This document shows positions 15,556 to 23,657 of a DNA stretch of 64,000 nucleotides, one piece after another. Each line of letters begins with the position of its first letter. The stretch's first letter is position 1. The notes under the pieces were generated by a model. It saw only the letters and a list, made by a program, of their open reading frames with translations. It did no database searches and was not told where the DNA came from. A program made the position numbers and the translations under genes. Location of the stretch: positions 50,730 through 114,729 of the forward strand of contig NZ_JBMSDZ010000012.1 of the NCBI RefSeq assembly GCF_049445995.1. Reading direction: 5' to 3'. Source of the DNA: Dyella_A sp049445995 (GTDB lineage Bacteria; Pseudomonadota; Gammaproteobacteria; Xanthomonadales; Rhodanobacteraceae).

Positions 15556-15854
15556 CCGGTACCCGGCGGCGGCACGTCCGCCAGCGTCAGCAGCACCGCG
15601 CGCAACTGCAGCTGCAGCGCCTGCCAGGCCGCGTCCCAGCGGCCTTCGTGCGGCGTGGCCAGGGCGAAACGCTGCAGTTGCGCATGCACCTCGGCGAGGC
15701 GGGCGCGCAGGGCATCGGCGTCGGCGCGCGCCTGTTCGTAATCCTCCAGCCCCACCAGCATCACCTTGCGGTCGCGGCACACGCCGATGCAGGTCTGCGG
15801 CGCCTCGACGCGGCCGCAGCCGATGCATTGCCAGGCCTGGATGGTGTCGACCAT
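15537..15854 (-). CDS. Small cysteine-rich protein of unknown function
   Basis: The 105-residue frame starts MVDTIQAWQCIGCGRVEAPQ and has two cysteine pairs, CIGC near residue 10 and C-x3-C (CIGVC) near residue 22. This resembles a short zinc-ribbon or rubredoxin-like knuckle. A coiled-coil-like helix follows (about 36-85), and the tail ends inside the palindrome that provides its TAG. No family is recognised. It is 25 nt downstream of the membrane protein at 15880-16317 on the same strand and so probably belongs to that Fnr-boxed unit. Metal binding is inferred from spacing alone. Confidence 0.55.
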   Translation of the reverse strand: MVDTIQAWQCIGCGRVEAPQTCIGVCRDRKVMLVGLEDYEQARADADALRARLAEVHAQLQRFALATPHEGRWDAAWQALQLQLRAVLLTLADVPPPGTGQERGP

Positions 15855-15879
15855 GTGCGGATTTCCTCGAACGGTGTGG

Positions 15880-16317
15880 CTACAGCACGAACATGGTCTT
15901 GGCGAGCAGCACGATGGCCGCCATCAGGACCAGCACGATGCGATGCGTGTGGCGGAAACGGCATGGATCCATGCCGCCGTGCCTGCCGGCGCGCACCGCG
16001 CCGATGAATACCGCCAGCACGCCCAGCGCCAGCAGCACCTTCAGTCCCAGCCAGACACCGAAGCGCGAGCCCATGCACGACAGGCCGCCGCAGCGCAGCT
16101 CGAACAGCAGGCCGCCGGTGACGAACAGCGTGGCCACCACGTACGGCATGAAACGCCGTGCGCGCTCCATCACGATGGCTTCCACGCGTTGCACGGTGGC
16201 GTTGTCGAGGCGGCCGTGCAGCGCGTCGAGTACGAACACTTCGAAGGCGACGGCGCCGATGAAGACGATCGCACAGCTCAGGTGGACAAGGACGATCCAG
16301 GGATGCCAGCGGGCCAT
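15880..16317 (-). CDS. Four-helix membrane protein, CopD-like
   Basis: The 145-residue protein has four predicted transmembrane helices. The first carries a conserved His (WIVLVHLSCAIVFIG) and the last follows HTHRIVLVLMAAI. The arrangement recalls CopD/DUF2269-type small membrane proteins linked to copper or haem handling, but no motif proves it. The ATG at 16317 is preferred over one at 16359 because the Fnr-type box is then 67 bp upstream, like the other sites here. A copper-related job would suit its place beside nirK and sco, but that is inference. Confidence 0.6.
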   Translation of the reverse strand: MARWHPWIVLVHLSCAIVFIGAVAFEVFVLDALHGRLDNATVQRVEAIVMERARRFMPYVVATLFVTGGLLFELRCGGLSCMGSRFGVWLGLKVLLALGVLAVFIGAVRAGRHGGMDPCRFRHTHRIVLVLMAAIVLLAKTMFVL

Positions 16318-16377
16318 GCGGCATGTCTGCAGTGGGGGAAGGCATGTCCAGCGTGGCACCGATGTGCCCGACGCACC

Positions 16378-16391
16378 CTGACCTGGATCAG
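16378..16391. promoter_or_regulatory. Fnr/Dnr-type box upstream of the CopD-like gene
   Basis: CTGAC-CTGG-ATCAG lies in the 93-bp gap between the small periplasmic protein gene (ends 16411) and the CopD-like gene (starts 16317). Its centre is 67 bp before that ATG. Confidence 0.55.
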
Positions 16392-16410
16392 CGTCCGCGC
16401 ACTGCGGCGG

Positions 16411-16875
16411 TCAATGTGCGGCAGCTGCGGTCCAGCCCGGGTCGGCGAAGTAGTGCGGGTAATCCGCCAGCGCGTCGCGCATCGCCTGCACCTGTGCGAT
16501 GTCGTCGGGGTCGGCCTTGAGCTTCTGCGCGGCGGCGAGCAGCGGCACCAGCATGCGATGCAGCACGGCGTTGCGCTCTGCCGGCAGTTTGCAGGTCGCG
16601 AAGATGTCGGCGGCGGCCTGCTCGATCAGGCCGACCCGGTCCAGCGCCATGGTGGCGTCCATATGGCCCATCTCGTAGTGGCGCAGTTCCTCCAGCGCGA
16701 CGTGGATGCGGCCCATGCCGCCCTGCAACGCCGCGTCGGCGGGCCAGCGCGCGGCCGGCGCGGGAACCGGTGCGGTGTCACCGGGCGCAGCGTGGTGTGC
16801 GTGCTGCGCGAAGGCCACGCCGGCGAGCGGCAGCGCGAGCAGGACGAGAAGGAGGGCGCGAGAGGCGATGTTCAT
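16411..16875 (-). CDS. Small exported helical protein in the nirK operon
   Basis: The 154-residue protein begins with a clear Sec signal peptide (ASRALLLVLLALPLAGVAFA). A His-rich linker (HAHHAAPG) and a helical domain follow, with LRHYEMGHMDATMALD and CKLPAERNAVLHRM. I do not recognise a characterised family. The lone Cys with nearby Met and His residues could bind copper or haem, but there is no CXXCH. It is the last of four genes joined by ATGA overlaps (nirK side, nirV, sco, this gene), so a role in nitrite reductase maturation or electron supply is likely. A decayed partial copy lies at 5241-5352. Confidence 0.6.
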   Translation of the reverse strand: MNIASRALLLVLLALPLAGVAFAQHAHHAAPGDTAPVPAPAARWPADAALQGGMGRIHVALEELRHYEMGHMDATMALDRVGLIEQAAADIFATCKLPAERNAVLHRMLVPLLAAAQKLKADPDDIAQVQAMRDALADYPHYFADPGWTAAAAH

Positions 16876-17453
16876 GGGCGTGCCCCGGCAAGCTGGCGCA
16901 CGGCGGTGACGAAGGCCGGATCGGTGCGTCCGATGATCGTGCTGCGCGCCACGATGCGGCCGTCCGCATCGAGCAGCAGCAGCACGCTGGAGTGGTTGAA
17001 GTCGCCGTCGGGCAGCGGCCGGTACTGCACGCCGAGCAGGGCGGCGATGGAGCGCGTGTCGCCCGGCGTGGCGCGCGCCAGCGTCCACCAGCGCAGGTCC
17101 AGCCGGTGCGCGGCGGCGTAGCGACGCAGCGCGTCGGTGTCGTCGCGAGCCGGGTCGAAGCTGATTGCCAGCAGGCCCAGCCCGGCCGGGTCGCCGGCGG
17201 CGCGGCGGGTGGCCTTCATGGTGTCGATGATCATCGGGCAGACCATCGTGCACGAGGCGTAGAACATGCTCACGATCTGCGGCGTGCCGCGGCGCGCGGA
17301 CCACGCCGTGGCGTGGCCGTCCTGGTCGGTGAGGGTGGCGGCGAGCTGGTAGACCGAGTCGCCGGGCAGCGGGGTGTTCGCGGCGGCCGCTGCGCACACG
17401 ACCGGTCCGATCAGCAGGGCGCATGACAATGGAAACGCGATGCGAAGGTTCAT
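16872..17453 (-). CDS. SCO1/SenC-family copper chaperone
   Basis: The 193-residue exported thioredoxin-fold protein has a signal peptide and the copper motif C-x3-C in FYASCTMVCPM. The expected distal His is in DFNHSSVLLLLD. SCO proteins deliver copper to CuA sites or keep their cysteines reduced. Here the gene overlaps nirV upstream and the small periplasmic gene downstream, within the nirK operon. Copper supply to NirK is therefore the most natural reading, with NosZ CuA as a second possibility. Start chosen at the ATG overlapping the nirV stop. Confidence 0.82.
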   Translation of the reverse strand: MNLRIAFPLSCALLIGPVVCAAAAANTPLPGDSVYQLAATLTDQDGHATAWSARRGTPQIVSMFYASCTMVCPMIIDTMKATRRAAGDPAGLGLLAISFDPARDDTDALRRYAAAHRLDLRWWTLARATPGDTRSIAALLGVQYRPLPDGDFNHSSVLLLLDADGRIVARSTIIGRTDPAFVTAVRQLAGARP

Positions 17454-18337
17454 GGAGTGCTCACTTGCAGGGCGGTGGATGCCGCGCGCGCGGCATGGTG
17501 GTCCTTCGACGGCGCTGCGCCACGCTCGGGAACAGCGGCCGGGAGTGATGCGTCCAACGGCGCACTCGCCAGCGGCCGCGCGCAGCGGAAGCCGAGGTTG
17601 GGCGTGGTGTCGACCGCCTTCAGCGCGGACAGCATCGCCACCCGCATCAGCGTGGCGTAGTTCTCCTTCTGCTGCAGGCTGATCGCGCCGGCGCCGCAGA
17701 ACTTCAGCTTGTCCGCGCCGTCCTGGTCGCGGCTGTCGCTGCCCACCAACAGGGCGTTGAAGTCGTCCACCCACTCCCACACCAGGCCGTTGAGGTCGCG
17801 CACGCCGTGCAGGTCGGCGGCGCCGCCGATCGCCGGCAACGCGTGCGAGGAGGGGCGGCTGTACCAGTCCAGCACGCGCTCGCGCCAGGCCGGATCGCCG
17901 CGCGCGTCGGCGCGGGTGGCATCGGCGGCGGCGGCCATCTCCCACTCGTACCAGCGCGGCAGCCGCGCGTGCTCGCTCTCGCAGTAGGCCTGCGCGGCGA
18001 ACCAGCTCACCCGGGTCACCGGCTGGCGCGGCAGCGCCTCGGCGCCGAGCGCGTCCGGGGCGGCCCAGTGCGAGAGGTAGCGGCCGTCGGCGAAGATCGG
18101 CGCCACGCGATCGCGCCGCCACTGCGGATGCGCGATGACGAAGGCGAGGAACTCGGCGTTGGTCACCGGCTCGCTGCGCAGGGCGAACGGCGCCACCTGC
18201 GCCGGCGCGTCCTTGCCGTCGGCCGGCACCACGCTGGCGAAGCGCCCGCCGGGCAGCGGCCGGTAGTCGGCGGCGCTCACCGCGGCGGGTGCCGCGGCGA
18301 GCGCCGCGAGCGCCATCAGCAGCGCGCCGGCACGCAT
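17450..18337 (-). CDS. nirV: NirV-like formylglycine-generating-enzyme-family protein
   Basis: The 295-residue exported protein (signal peptide to about residue 22) is of the SUMF1/FGE-sulfatase fold. It has the characteristic segments EPVTNAEFLAFV, PVTRVSWFAAQAYC, RLPRWYEWEMAA and the C-terminal GFRCAR. NirV is regularly encoded beside nirK in denitrifiers, but its substrate is unknown. It follows nirK by 4 nt and overlaps sco. The two cysteines needed by true formylglycine-generating enzymes are not evident, so a binding or maturation role is more likely than sulfatase activation. Confidence 0.85.
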   Translation of the reverse strand: MRAGALLMALAALAAAPAAVSAADYRPLPGGRFASVVPADGKDAPAQVAPFALRSEPVTNAEFLAFVIAHPQWRRDRVAPIFADGRYLSHWAAPDALGAEALPRQPVTRVSWFAAQAYCESEHARLPRWYEWEMAAAADATRADARGDPAWRERVLDWYSRPSSHALPAIGGAADLHGVRDLNGLVWEWVDDFNALLVGSDSRDQDGADKLKFCGAGAISLQQKENYATLMRVAMLSALKAVDTTPNLGFRCARPLASAPLDASLPAAVPERGAAPSKDHHAARAASTALQVSTP

Positions 18338-18341
18338 CGTC

Positions 18342-19868
18342 TCAATGCTCCGCCGCGGGGGCGACGGGCGGTTGCGCGCGCACCTTGGCCACCTCGTCCT
18401 TGCTCACCTGGCCGCCGGGGTTGTCCCAGCTGTTGAGCACGTAGGTGAGGATGTTGGCGACCTCGTCGTCGGTGAGCTGGGTCATCGGTGGCATCACAGA
18501 GTCGTACTCGGTGCCGTTGACGGTGACCTTGCCGGTGAGCCCGTGCAGCGGAATGCCGATCAGGTGCTCGCGCGTCTGCCTGGCGAGGTAGTCCGACTTG
18601 GCCAGCGGCGGGAACACGCCGGGCAGGCCGGCCCCGTTGGCCTGGTGGCAGACCGAGCAGGTGCCGGTGAACAGTTGCTTGCCGGCGGCGATCTGGTCGG
18701 CCTTGCTCAGCGTGCCGGCGGCATTCGCCCTGGCCGCCGTGCTGACCGCCGTGAGGTTCGGTTCGGCACGATCGCCGAGGTAGACCGAGTCGACCTCCTT
18801 GCCCGAGTAGATCGCCTTGTTTTCCGGGCCGTCGACCTTGAGGATGCCCAGCGCACCCTTGTTGAAGGCGCGGAAGATCGAGTGGTCCACCAGCACGTAG
18901 CTGCCCGGCACCTGGGTCTTGAACTCGACCATCGCCGCGCCGCCGGAGGGGATCAGCGTGGTCTGCACGTTGTGCTGCTCCACCGTGCCGCCTTCCTGCC
19001 GCACGGTGTCGAAGATCTCGCCGATCACGTGGAAGCTCGACACCAGGTTGGGACCGCCGTTGCCGACGAACAGGCGCACCGTCTGGCCGACCTTGGCGGT
19101 GAGCGCCTTGTCACCGGTGAGCGAGCCCTCGTGGCCGTTGAACAGCACATAGGTCGGGCGCTCGTCGATCGCCTTGTCCATGTCGAACGCCTGGTGACCT
19201 TTCTCGCGGTACTTGCCCACCGTGTAGAAGTCGCCCTGCATCACGTAATACTCGTGGTCGACCTTGGGCATGCCCTCCGGCGGCTCGACCAGGATCAGTC
19301 CGTACATGCCGTTGGCGATGTGCATGCCCACCGGCGCGGTGGCGCAGTGGTACACGTACACGCCCTGGTTGAGCGCCTTGAAGGTGAACTGCGACTCGTG
19401 CCCCGGTGCGGTGAAGCTCGACGCCGCGCCGCCGCCCGGGCCGGTGACGCCGTGCAGATCGATGTTGTGCGGCATCTTCGAGTCGGGCGAGTTCTTCAGG
19501 TGGAACTCCACCGTGTCGCCCTGGCGCACGCGGATGAAGCTGCCCGGCACGGTGCCGCCGAAGGTCCAGTAGGTGTAGCTGACGCCCTCGGAGATCGGCA
19601 TCTCCTTCTCGATCACTTCCAGGTCGACGATGACCTTGGCCGGGTAGTTGCGGTGGATCGGCGGCGGCACGTTTGGCGGGCTGGTGAGCACCGCGTGGAT
19701 CGGCGCGCCCTGCGGCGGGCCGAAGTCGCCCGGAGCGGTGGCCGGCGCCGCCGCGGCGGCAGGCGATGCAGTGACTCCGGCGCCGGTCATGGCCTCGGGC
19801 TTGCCCGAGCAGGCGGCGATCGCCAGGACGCTGGCCGCGGCCAGCAAGGTGCGCAACGTTCTCGACAT
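18342..19868 (-). CDS. nirK: Copper nitrite reductase with C-terminal cytochrome c domain
   Basis: The enzyme reduces nitrite to NO in the periplasm. The 508 residues have a lipoprotein-like signal (LAIAAC, Cys20), two cupredoxin domains and a fused class I cytochrome c domain. Type 1 copper ligands are H134, C175, H183 and M188; type 2 ligands are H139, H174 and H329; catalytic D137 and H280 are present. The haem motif CSVCH is at 404-408, with a distal Met in SVMPPM near 459. This three-domain form is known from Ralstonia-type NirKs and lets the enzyme take electrons through its own haem. An Fnr-type box is 62 bp upstream. nirV follows after 4 nt. Confidence 0.96.
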   Translation of the reverse strand: MSRTLRTLLAAASVLAIAACSGKPEAMTGAGVTASPAAAAAPATAPGDFGPPQGAPIHAVLTSPPNVPPPIHRNYPAKVIVDLEVIEKEMPISEGVSYTYWTFGGTVPGSFIRVRQGDTVEFHLKNSPDSKMPHNIDLHGVTGPGGGAASSFTAPGHESQFTFKALNQGVYVYHCATAPVGMHIANGMYGLILVEPPEGMPKVDHEYYVMQGDFYTVGKYREKGHQAFDMDKAIDERPTYVLFNGHEGSLTGDKALTAKVGQTVRLFVGNGGPNLVSSFHVIGEIFDTVRQEGGTVEQHNVQTTLIPSGGAAMVEFKTQVPGSYVLVDHSIFRAFNKGALGILKVDGPENKAIYSGKEVDSVYLGDRAEPNLTAVSTAARANAAGTLSKADQIAAGKQLFTGTCSVCHQANGAGLPGVFPPLAKSDYLARQTREHLIGIPLHGLTGKVTVNGTEYDSVMPPMTQLTDDEVANILTYVLNSWDNPGGQVSKDEVAKVRAQPPVAPAAEH

Positions 19869-19923
19869 GATCTATCCCCTTCGTTTCCGTACAGGCAGGT
19901 TAGGGCTTTGGCGGCCGGCGCCC

Positions 19924-19937
19924 CTGACGCAGGTCAG
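19924..19937. promoter_or_regulatory. Fnr/Dnr-type box upstream of nirK
   Basis: CTGAC-GCAG-GTCAG, a perfect palindrome of variant half-sites. The centre (19930.5) is 62 bp before the nirK ATG on the minus strand. Confidence 0.6.
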
Positions 19938-19990
19938 TTCCGGCGGGCTTGCGCACGGGCTGCGACAAGCCGCCGCGCCGGTGCGCCCTC

Positions 19991-21235
19991 TCAGCCCGGC
20001 TTGCCGTCCACGCGCGGGGTCAGGTAGATCCACGCCGAGCGCAGCACCCACGGCGCGAAGGCGATCAGCCAACCGGCCGCGGCGAGCACCAGCCAGCGAT
20101 AGCCGTCCGGTCCCAGTTCGGCGCGCACGCGCAGCACCACCACGCCCTGCAGCAGGGCGAAGCACACCCACGGCAGCGTGCCCATCTGCAGCGCGCGGCC
20201 GGAATGCCCCTGGGTCACGCGCGTCACCATCGCCACCAGCATCGAGCCGAAGTAGCCGATGGTCAGCACGTGCAGCGGCGCCAGGCCGAGCACCATCCGT
20301 CCACTCGCCAGCAGCCACGCGCTCTGCCACGCGTACAGGGCGAAGGCGAGCGGCAGCCAGGCAAACGCCAGATGCAGTGCCAGCAGCAGACCGGGGCGGC
20401 GCGCCCTCCACGGTTGCCACGCCAGCGCATGCGCACCGAACAGTAGCGCCAGCGGCGCGTCCGCCAGCCAGCGCCAGGCATCGGCGCCGGCCAGCTCCAG
20501 CGCCACGTGCGCGGTCAGCAGCGCCCATGCCAGCGGCAGGCTCCAGCGCGGCCGCCACGGGCGGTAGCCGGCGATCGCGTTGCCGCTGAAGAACGGAATC
20601 ATCCGGTGGCACACGCTGAAGTACACCGGCAGCAGAAAGCCGAACACACCGAGCCGGAGCGCCAGTGTCATCGCAGCCGGCGGCGCGCCGAACAGCGCGG
20701 CCAGTCCGGCGGCCAGTCCCGCGCCGCCCACGGCCACGCCGGCCAGGCACGACCACGCGTGTTGCTGTCGCGCCGTCGACGCATGCAGCACCTGCGCCAG
20801 CGTCACCAGCGCCATCGCGTATCCCGCGCCGATCAGCAGCACGCCCGCGCGCAGCAGCGCCAGGCTGCCGAGCAGGCCGGCATGCGCCAGCAGGTAGCCG
20901 CCGAACACCGCACTGGCCACCGGTACGTAGCGCCTGCGCGGCAGCGCGGGACGATCCAGCCAGCGTGGAAACACCGTCAGCAGAAAGCCGAACATGAACA
21001 GCGGCAGCATGCCGTACACCGTCAACAGCGCATGCCCCCACCCCGGCGGCACCGGAGGCTGCGGCCAGTGCGCCCAGCCGTAGCGCAGCGACGCCAGCTG
21101 CAGCGTCCACCACGTCATGCTGGTGAGCACCGCCAGCGCACCGGCGAGGAACAGCAGTCGGTGCGGCGCGGCCGCCAGCAGCGCCGGCAACTGCGCCAGT
21201 GCTTCCGGACGGGAAGGGAATCGGGAATCGCGCAT
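19991..21235 (-). CDS. nnrS: NnrS family haem-copper membrane protein
   Basis: The 414-residue protein has about 12 membrane helices. It has the NnrS landmarks APHRLLFLAGAL at the entry, WGHALLTVYGMLPLFMFGFLLTVFPRW, and MVTRVTQGHSGRAL near the end. NnrS proteins bind haem and copper and protect against NO-derived stress, often under NO-responsive control. The ATG at 21235 gives the usual spacing (60 bp) to the Fnr-type palindrome; an in-frame ATG at 21262 would leave too little room. It diverges from the flavoprotein-nos unit, so one palindrome may serve both directions. Confidence 0.9.
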   Translation of the reverse strand: MRDSRFPSRPEALAQLPALLAAAPHRLLFLAGALAVLTSMTWWTLQLASLRYGWAHWPQPPVPPGWGHALLTVYGMLPLFMFGFLLTVFPRWLDRPALPRRRYVPVASAVFGGYLLAHAGLLGSLALLRAGVLLIGAGYAMALVTLAQVLHASTARQQHAWSCLAGVAVGGAGLAAGLAALFGAPPAAMTLALRLGVFGFLLPVYFSVCHRMIPFFSGNAIAGYRPWRPRWSLPLAWALLTAHVALELAGADAWRWLADAPLALLFGAHALAWQPWRARRPGLLLALHLAFAWLPLAFALYAWQSAWLLASGRMVLGLAPLHVLTIGYFGSMLVAMVTRVTQGHSGRALQMGTLPWVCFALLQGVVVLRVRAELGPDGYRWLVLAAAGWLIAFAPWVLRSAWIYLTPRVDGKPG

Positions 21236-21288
21236 GGGACATCTCGGCTCAGGGGAGGCCATGCTCGCAGCACGCTGCCGGCGCTGTC

Positions 21289-21302
21289 GTGATCTGTATC
21301 AG
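21289..21302. promoter_or_regulatory. Fnr/Dnr-type box between nnrS and the fpr-apbE-nos unit
   Basis: GTGAT-CTGT-ATCAG has strong TGAT/ATCA cores. The centre is 60 bp before the nnrS ATG (minus) and about 150 bp before the flavoprotein ATG (plus), so divergent control is possible. No other such site was found before nosR or nosZ. Confidence 0.65.
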
Positions 21303-21444
21303 GCGCACGACCCACTGCGCGCAGCGCGGTGGCAGCGGCGCAGACAGCGGTCGCGTGCCGCTGCGACATCCGGCCGCGTGCCGGATCGGTCTCAAGATGA
21401 CGCAAATCAAGCGGCCGCCGTCGCCGGGCGGGCAGCATGCCGGC

Positions 21445-22536
21445 ATGGAATCCGGGAAACGAAAAATGCCCAGTTGCGACGCAGTGGTGATCGGCGCCGG
21501 CCCGGTCGGGCTGTTCCAGGTATTCGAACTGGGCCTGCTCGGCTTGCGGGCGCACGTCGTCGACTCGATGCCGCAGCCCGGCGGCCAGTGCGTCGAGCTG
21601 TATCCGGACAAGCCGATCTACGACATCCCGGCCGTACCCGTATGCAGCGGCCGCGAGCTGATCGACCGCCTGCAGGAGCAGATCCGGCCATTCGCGCCGC
21701 AGTTCCATTTCGGCGAGACGGTCATCGCCGTCGAGCGCATGGAGAGCGGCCGCTTCCAGCTGCACAGCAGCACCGGAACCGTGTTCGACGCCGGCACGGT
21801 GATCATCGCCGGTGGCCTGGGCGCGTTCGCGCCACGCACGCTCAACGTGCCCGAAGCCGCTGCGCTGGTGGACCGTACGCTGCACTACAAGGTGACCCGG
21901 CCGGAGCTGTTCGAGGGCCACGACATCGTCATCGCCGGCGGTGGCGACGCCGCGCTCGACTGGTCGCTGGCGCTGGTTGACCGGGTGCGCAGCCTGGTGC
22001 TGGTGCATCGCACGTCGGCGTTTCGCGCGGCGCCAGCCAGCGTCGCCCGGATGCATGCGCTGTGCGAGGCGGGCCGGATGCAATTCTTCGAGGGCGACAT
22101 CGTCGGCCTGGAAGCGCCCGACGACGTGCTGCACTCGGTGCGCGTGCGCGCCCGCAGCGGTGTGGTCCAGCGCATCGAGGCCGAACACCTGCTGGTGTTC
22201 TGGGGCCTGCATCCGGCGCTCGGGCCGATCGCCGACTGGGGTCTGGCGCTGGAGCGCCAGCAACTGCTGGTCGATACGGCCACCTTCGCGACCTCGGTGC
22301 CCGGCATCTTCGCCGTCGGCGACATCAACACCTATCCGGGCAAGAAGAAGCTGATCCTGTCCGGCTTCCACGAGGCCGCGCTGTGCGCCTTTGCGGCCCG
22401 CGCACACCTGTATCCCGACGAGTCCGTGCACCTGCAATACACCACCACCAGCCCTGCGCTGCAGCGGCGGCTGGGCGTCCGTCCGGATGTGGACGGGCGA
22501 TCGACCGAGGCGGAACCCGCGACCGACGCCGCCTGA
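21445..22536 (+). CDS. Ferredoxin/flavodoxin-NADP+ reductase, thioredoxin-reductase-like type
   Basis: The 363-residue protein has an N-terminal FAD fingerprint (VVIGAGPVGLFQ), a PGGQCVELYPDKPIYDIP segment, an NADPH-binding IVIAGGGDAALDWSLAL motif and the C-terminal FAD motif GIFAVGDIN. It lacks the CXXC redox pair of thioredoxin reductase, which marks it as a TrxR-like ferredoxin-NADP reductase. ATGs at 21397, 21445 and 21466 are all in frame; 21445 is a compromise. It lies just before apbE-nosR, so it may supply electrons to a ferredoxin used in nitrous oxide reduction or maturation. That link is inferred from position. Confidence 0.82.
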   Translation: MESGKRKMPSCDAVVIGAGPVGLFQVFELGLLGLRAHVVDSMPQPGGQCVELYPDKPIYDIPAVPVCSGRELIDRLQEQIRPFAPQFHFGETVIAVERMESGRFQLHSSTGTVFDAGTVIIAGGLGAFAPRTLNVPEAAALVDRTLHYKVTRPELFEGHDIVIAGGGDAALDWSLALVDRVRSLVLVHRTSAFRAAPASVARMHALCEAGRMQFFEGDIVGLEAPDDVLHSVRVRARSGVVQRIEAEHLLVFWGLHPALGPIADWGLALERQQLLVDTATFATSVPGIFAVGDINTYPGKKKLILSGFHEAALCAFAARAHLYPDESVHLQYTTTSPALQRRLGVRPDVDGRSTEAEPATDAA

Positions 22537-22589
22537 GCCACCTCCCGCCCATCCCGATGGCCCCCGACCCCGCACGAGAGATCAATACC

Positions 22590-23657
22590 ATGTCCGCGCA
22601 CGACCGCCCCGCCGAACTCGAATCGCCGCAACGCCGCCGCTGGCTGAAGACCGCCGGCGCGCTGGCGGTGGCCGGCGGGTTCCTCGCCGGTGCGGGCTGG
22701 GTGGTGATCAAGCGCAAGCAGAACCTGTATGAAGTGCGACGCGAGCGCACGCTGATGCAGACCTCGGTCGCGGTGACCTGCATGAGCGACGACGTCGAGG
22801 CGGCCGGCATCGCCATCGAGGCAGCGTTCGCGCGCATGGCGGCGACCGCCGCGGTGCTGACCCGCTTCGATCCCGCCAGCCCGCTGTCGCGGCTCAATCG
22901 CGACGGTCACCTGGCGCAGCTGCCCGACGACCTGCACGAGGTGCTGCATCACGCGCTGGCGGTGTCGGTACGCACCGAGGGCGCGTTCGACGTCAGCGTA
23001 CTGCCGGTGTTGCGCTACCTGGAATCGCTGCGCAAGCCGGTCACCCTGACCGTCGCCGAGCGGCACGACGTCGGCACCCGCGACCGCCTGGTCGACTACC
23101 GCGGCATCATGCTCGACGGGCGCGAGGCGCGCCTGCTGCACCCGGGCATGGCGATCACCCTCGACGGCATCGCCAAGGGCCACGTGGTCGACCAGGGTAT
23201 CGCCGCACTCAAGGCCAGCGGCATCGAATACGGGTTGATCGACGCCGGCGGCGACATCCGCGCGATCTGTGGCGCCGACCCCGAACGCCACTGGAACGTC
23301 GGCATCGTCGATCCACACCGCGTGGACGAAGTGGCCGCGGTAGTGCAGGTACGCAACACGGCGATCTCCACCTCCGGCAACTACCGCGTGTTCTTTTCCG
23401 CCGACCGGCGCCTGTACCACATCATCAACCCGCGCACCGGCTACTCGCCCGCCAGCTACTCGGGCGTGACCGTGATGGCGGAGCGGTCGATCGTTGCCGA
23501 CAGCATGAGCACGGCGGCGCACTCGCTCGAATTGCCGCGGCTGAAGCCGCTGATGGCGACGCACAACCACCAGTGGCTGGCGTTCTCGCGTACCGGCGAG
23601 CGGCGCTGGCGCTCGCGCGACCTGCCGTTGATCGCCGGCTGCGCGGAGATCGCGTGA
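22590..23657 (+). CDS. apbE: FAD:protein FMN transferase
   Basis: ApbE attaches FMN covalently to threonine in exported flavoproteins. The 355 residues begin with a twin-arginine-like signal (RRRWLKTAGALAVAGG) and contain the family motifs TRFDPASPLSRLN, DGIAKGHVVD, DAGGDIR and HIINPRTGY. GAGAG lies 9 nt before the ATG at 22590, which decides the start over an upstream ATG at 22557. The TGA overlaps the nosR ATG (TGATG). The obvious target is the FMN-binding domain of NosR directly downstream; many nos clusters carry such a gene (NosX). Confidence 0.92.
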   Translation: MSAHDRPAELESPQRRRWLKTAGALAVAGGFLAGAGWVVIKRKQNLYEVRRERTLMQTSVAVTCMSDDVEAAGIAIEAAFARMAATAAVLTRFDPASPLSRLNRDGHLAQLPDDLHEVLHHALAVSVRTEGAFDVSVLPVLRYLESLRKPVTLTVAERHDVGTRDRLVDYRGIMLDGREARLLHPGMAITLDGIAKGHVVDQGIAALKASGIEYGLIDAGGDIRAICGADPERHWNVGIVDPHRVDEVAAVVQVRNTAISTSGNYRVFFSADRRLYHIINPRTGYSPASYSGVTVMAERSIVADSMSTAAHSLELPRLKPLMATHNHQWLAFSRTGERRWRSRDLPLIAGCAEIA

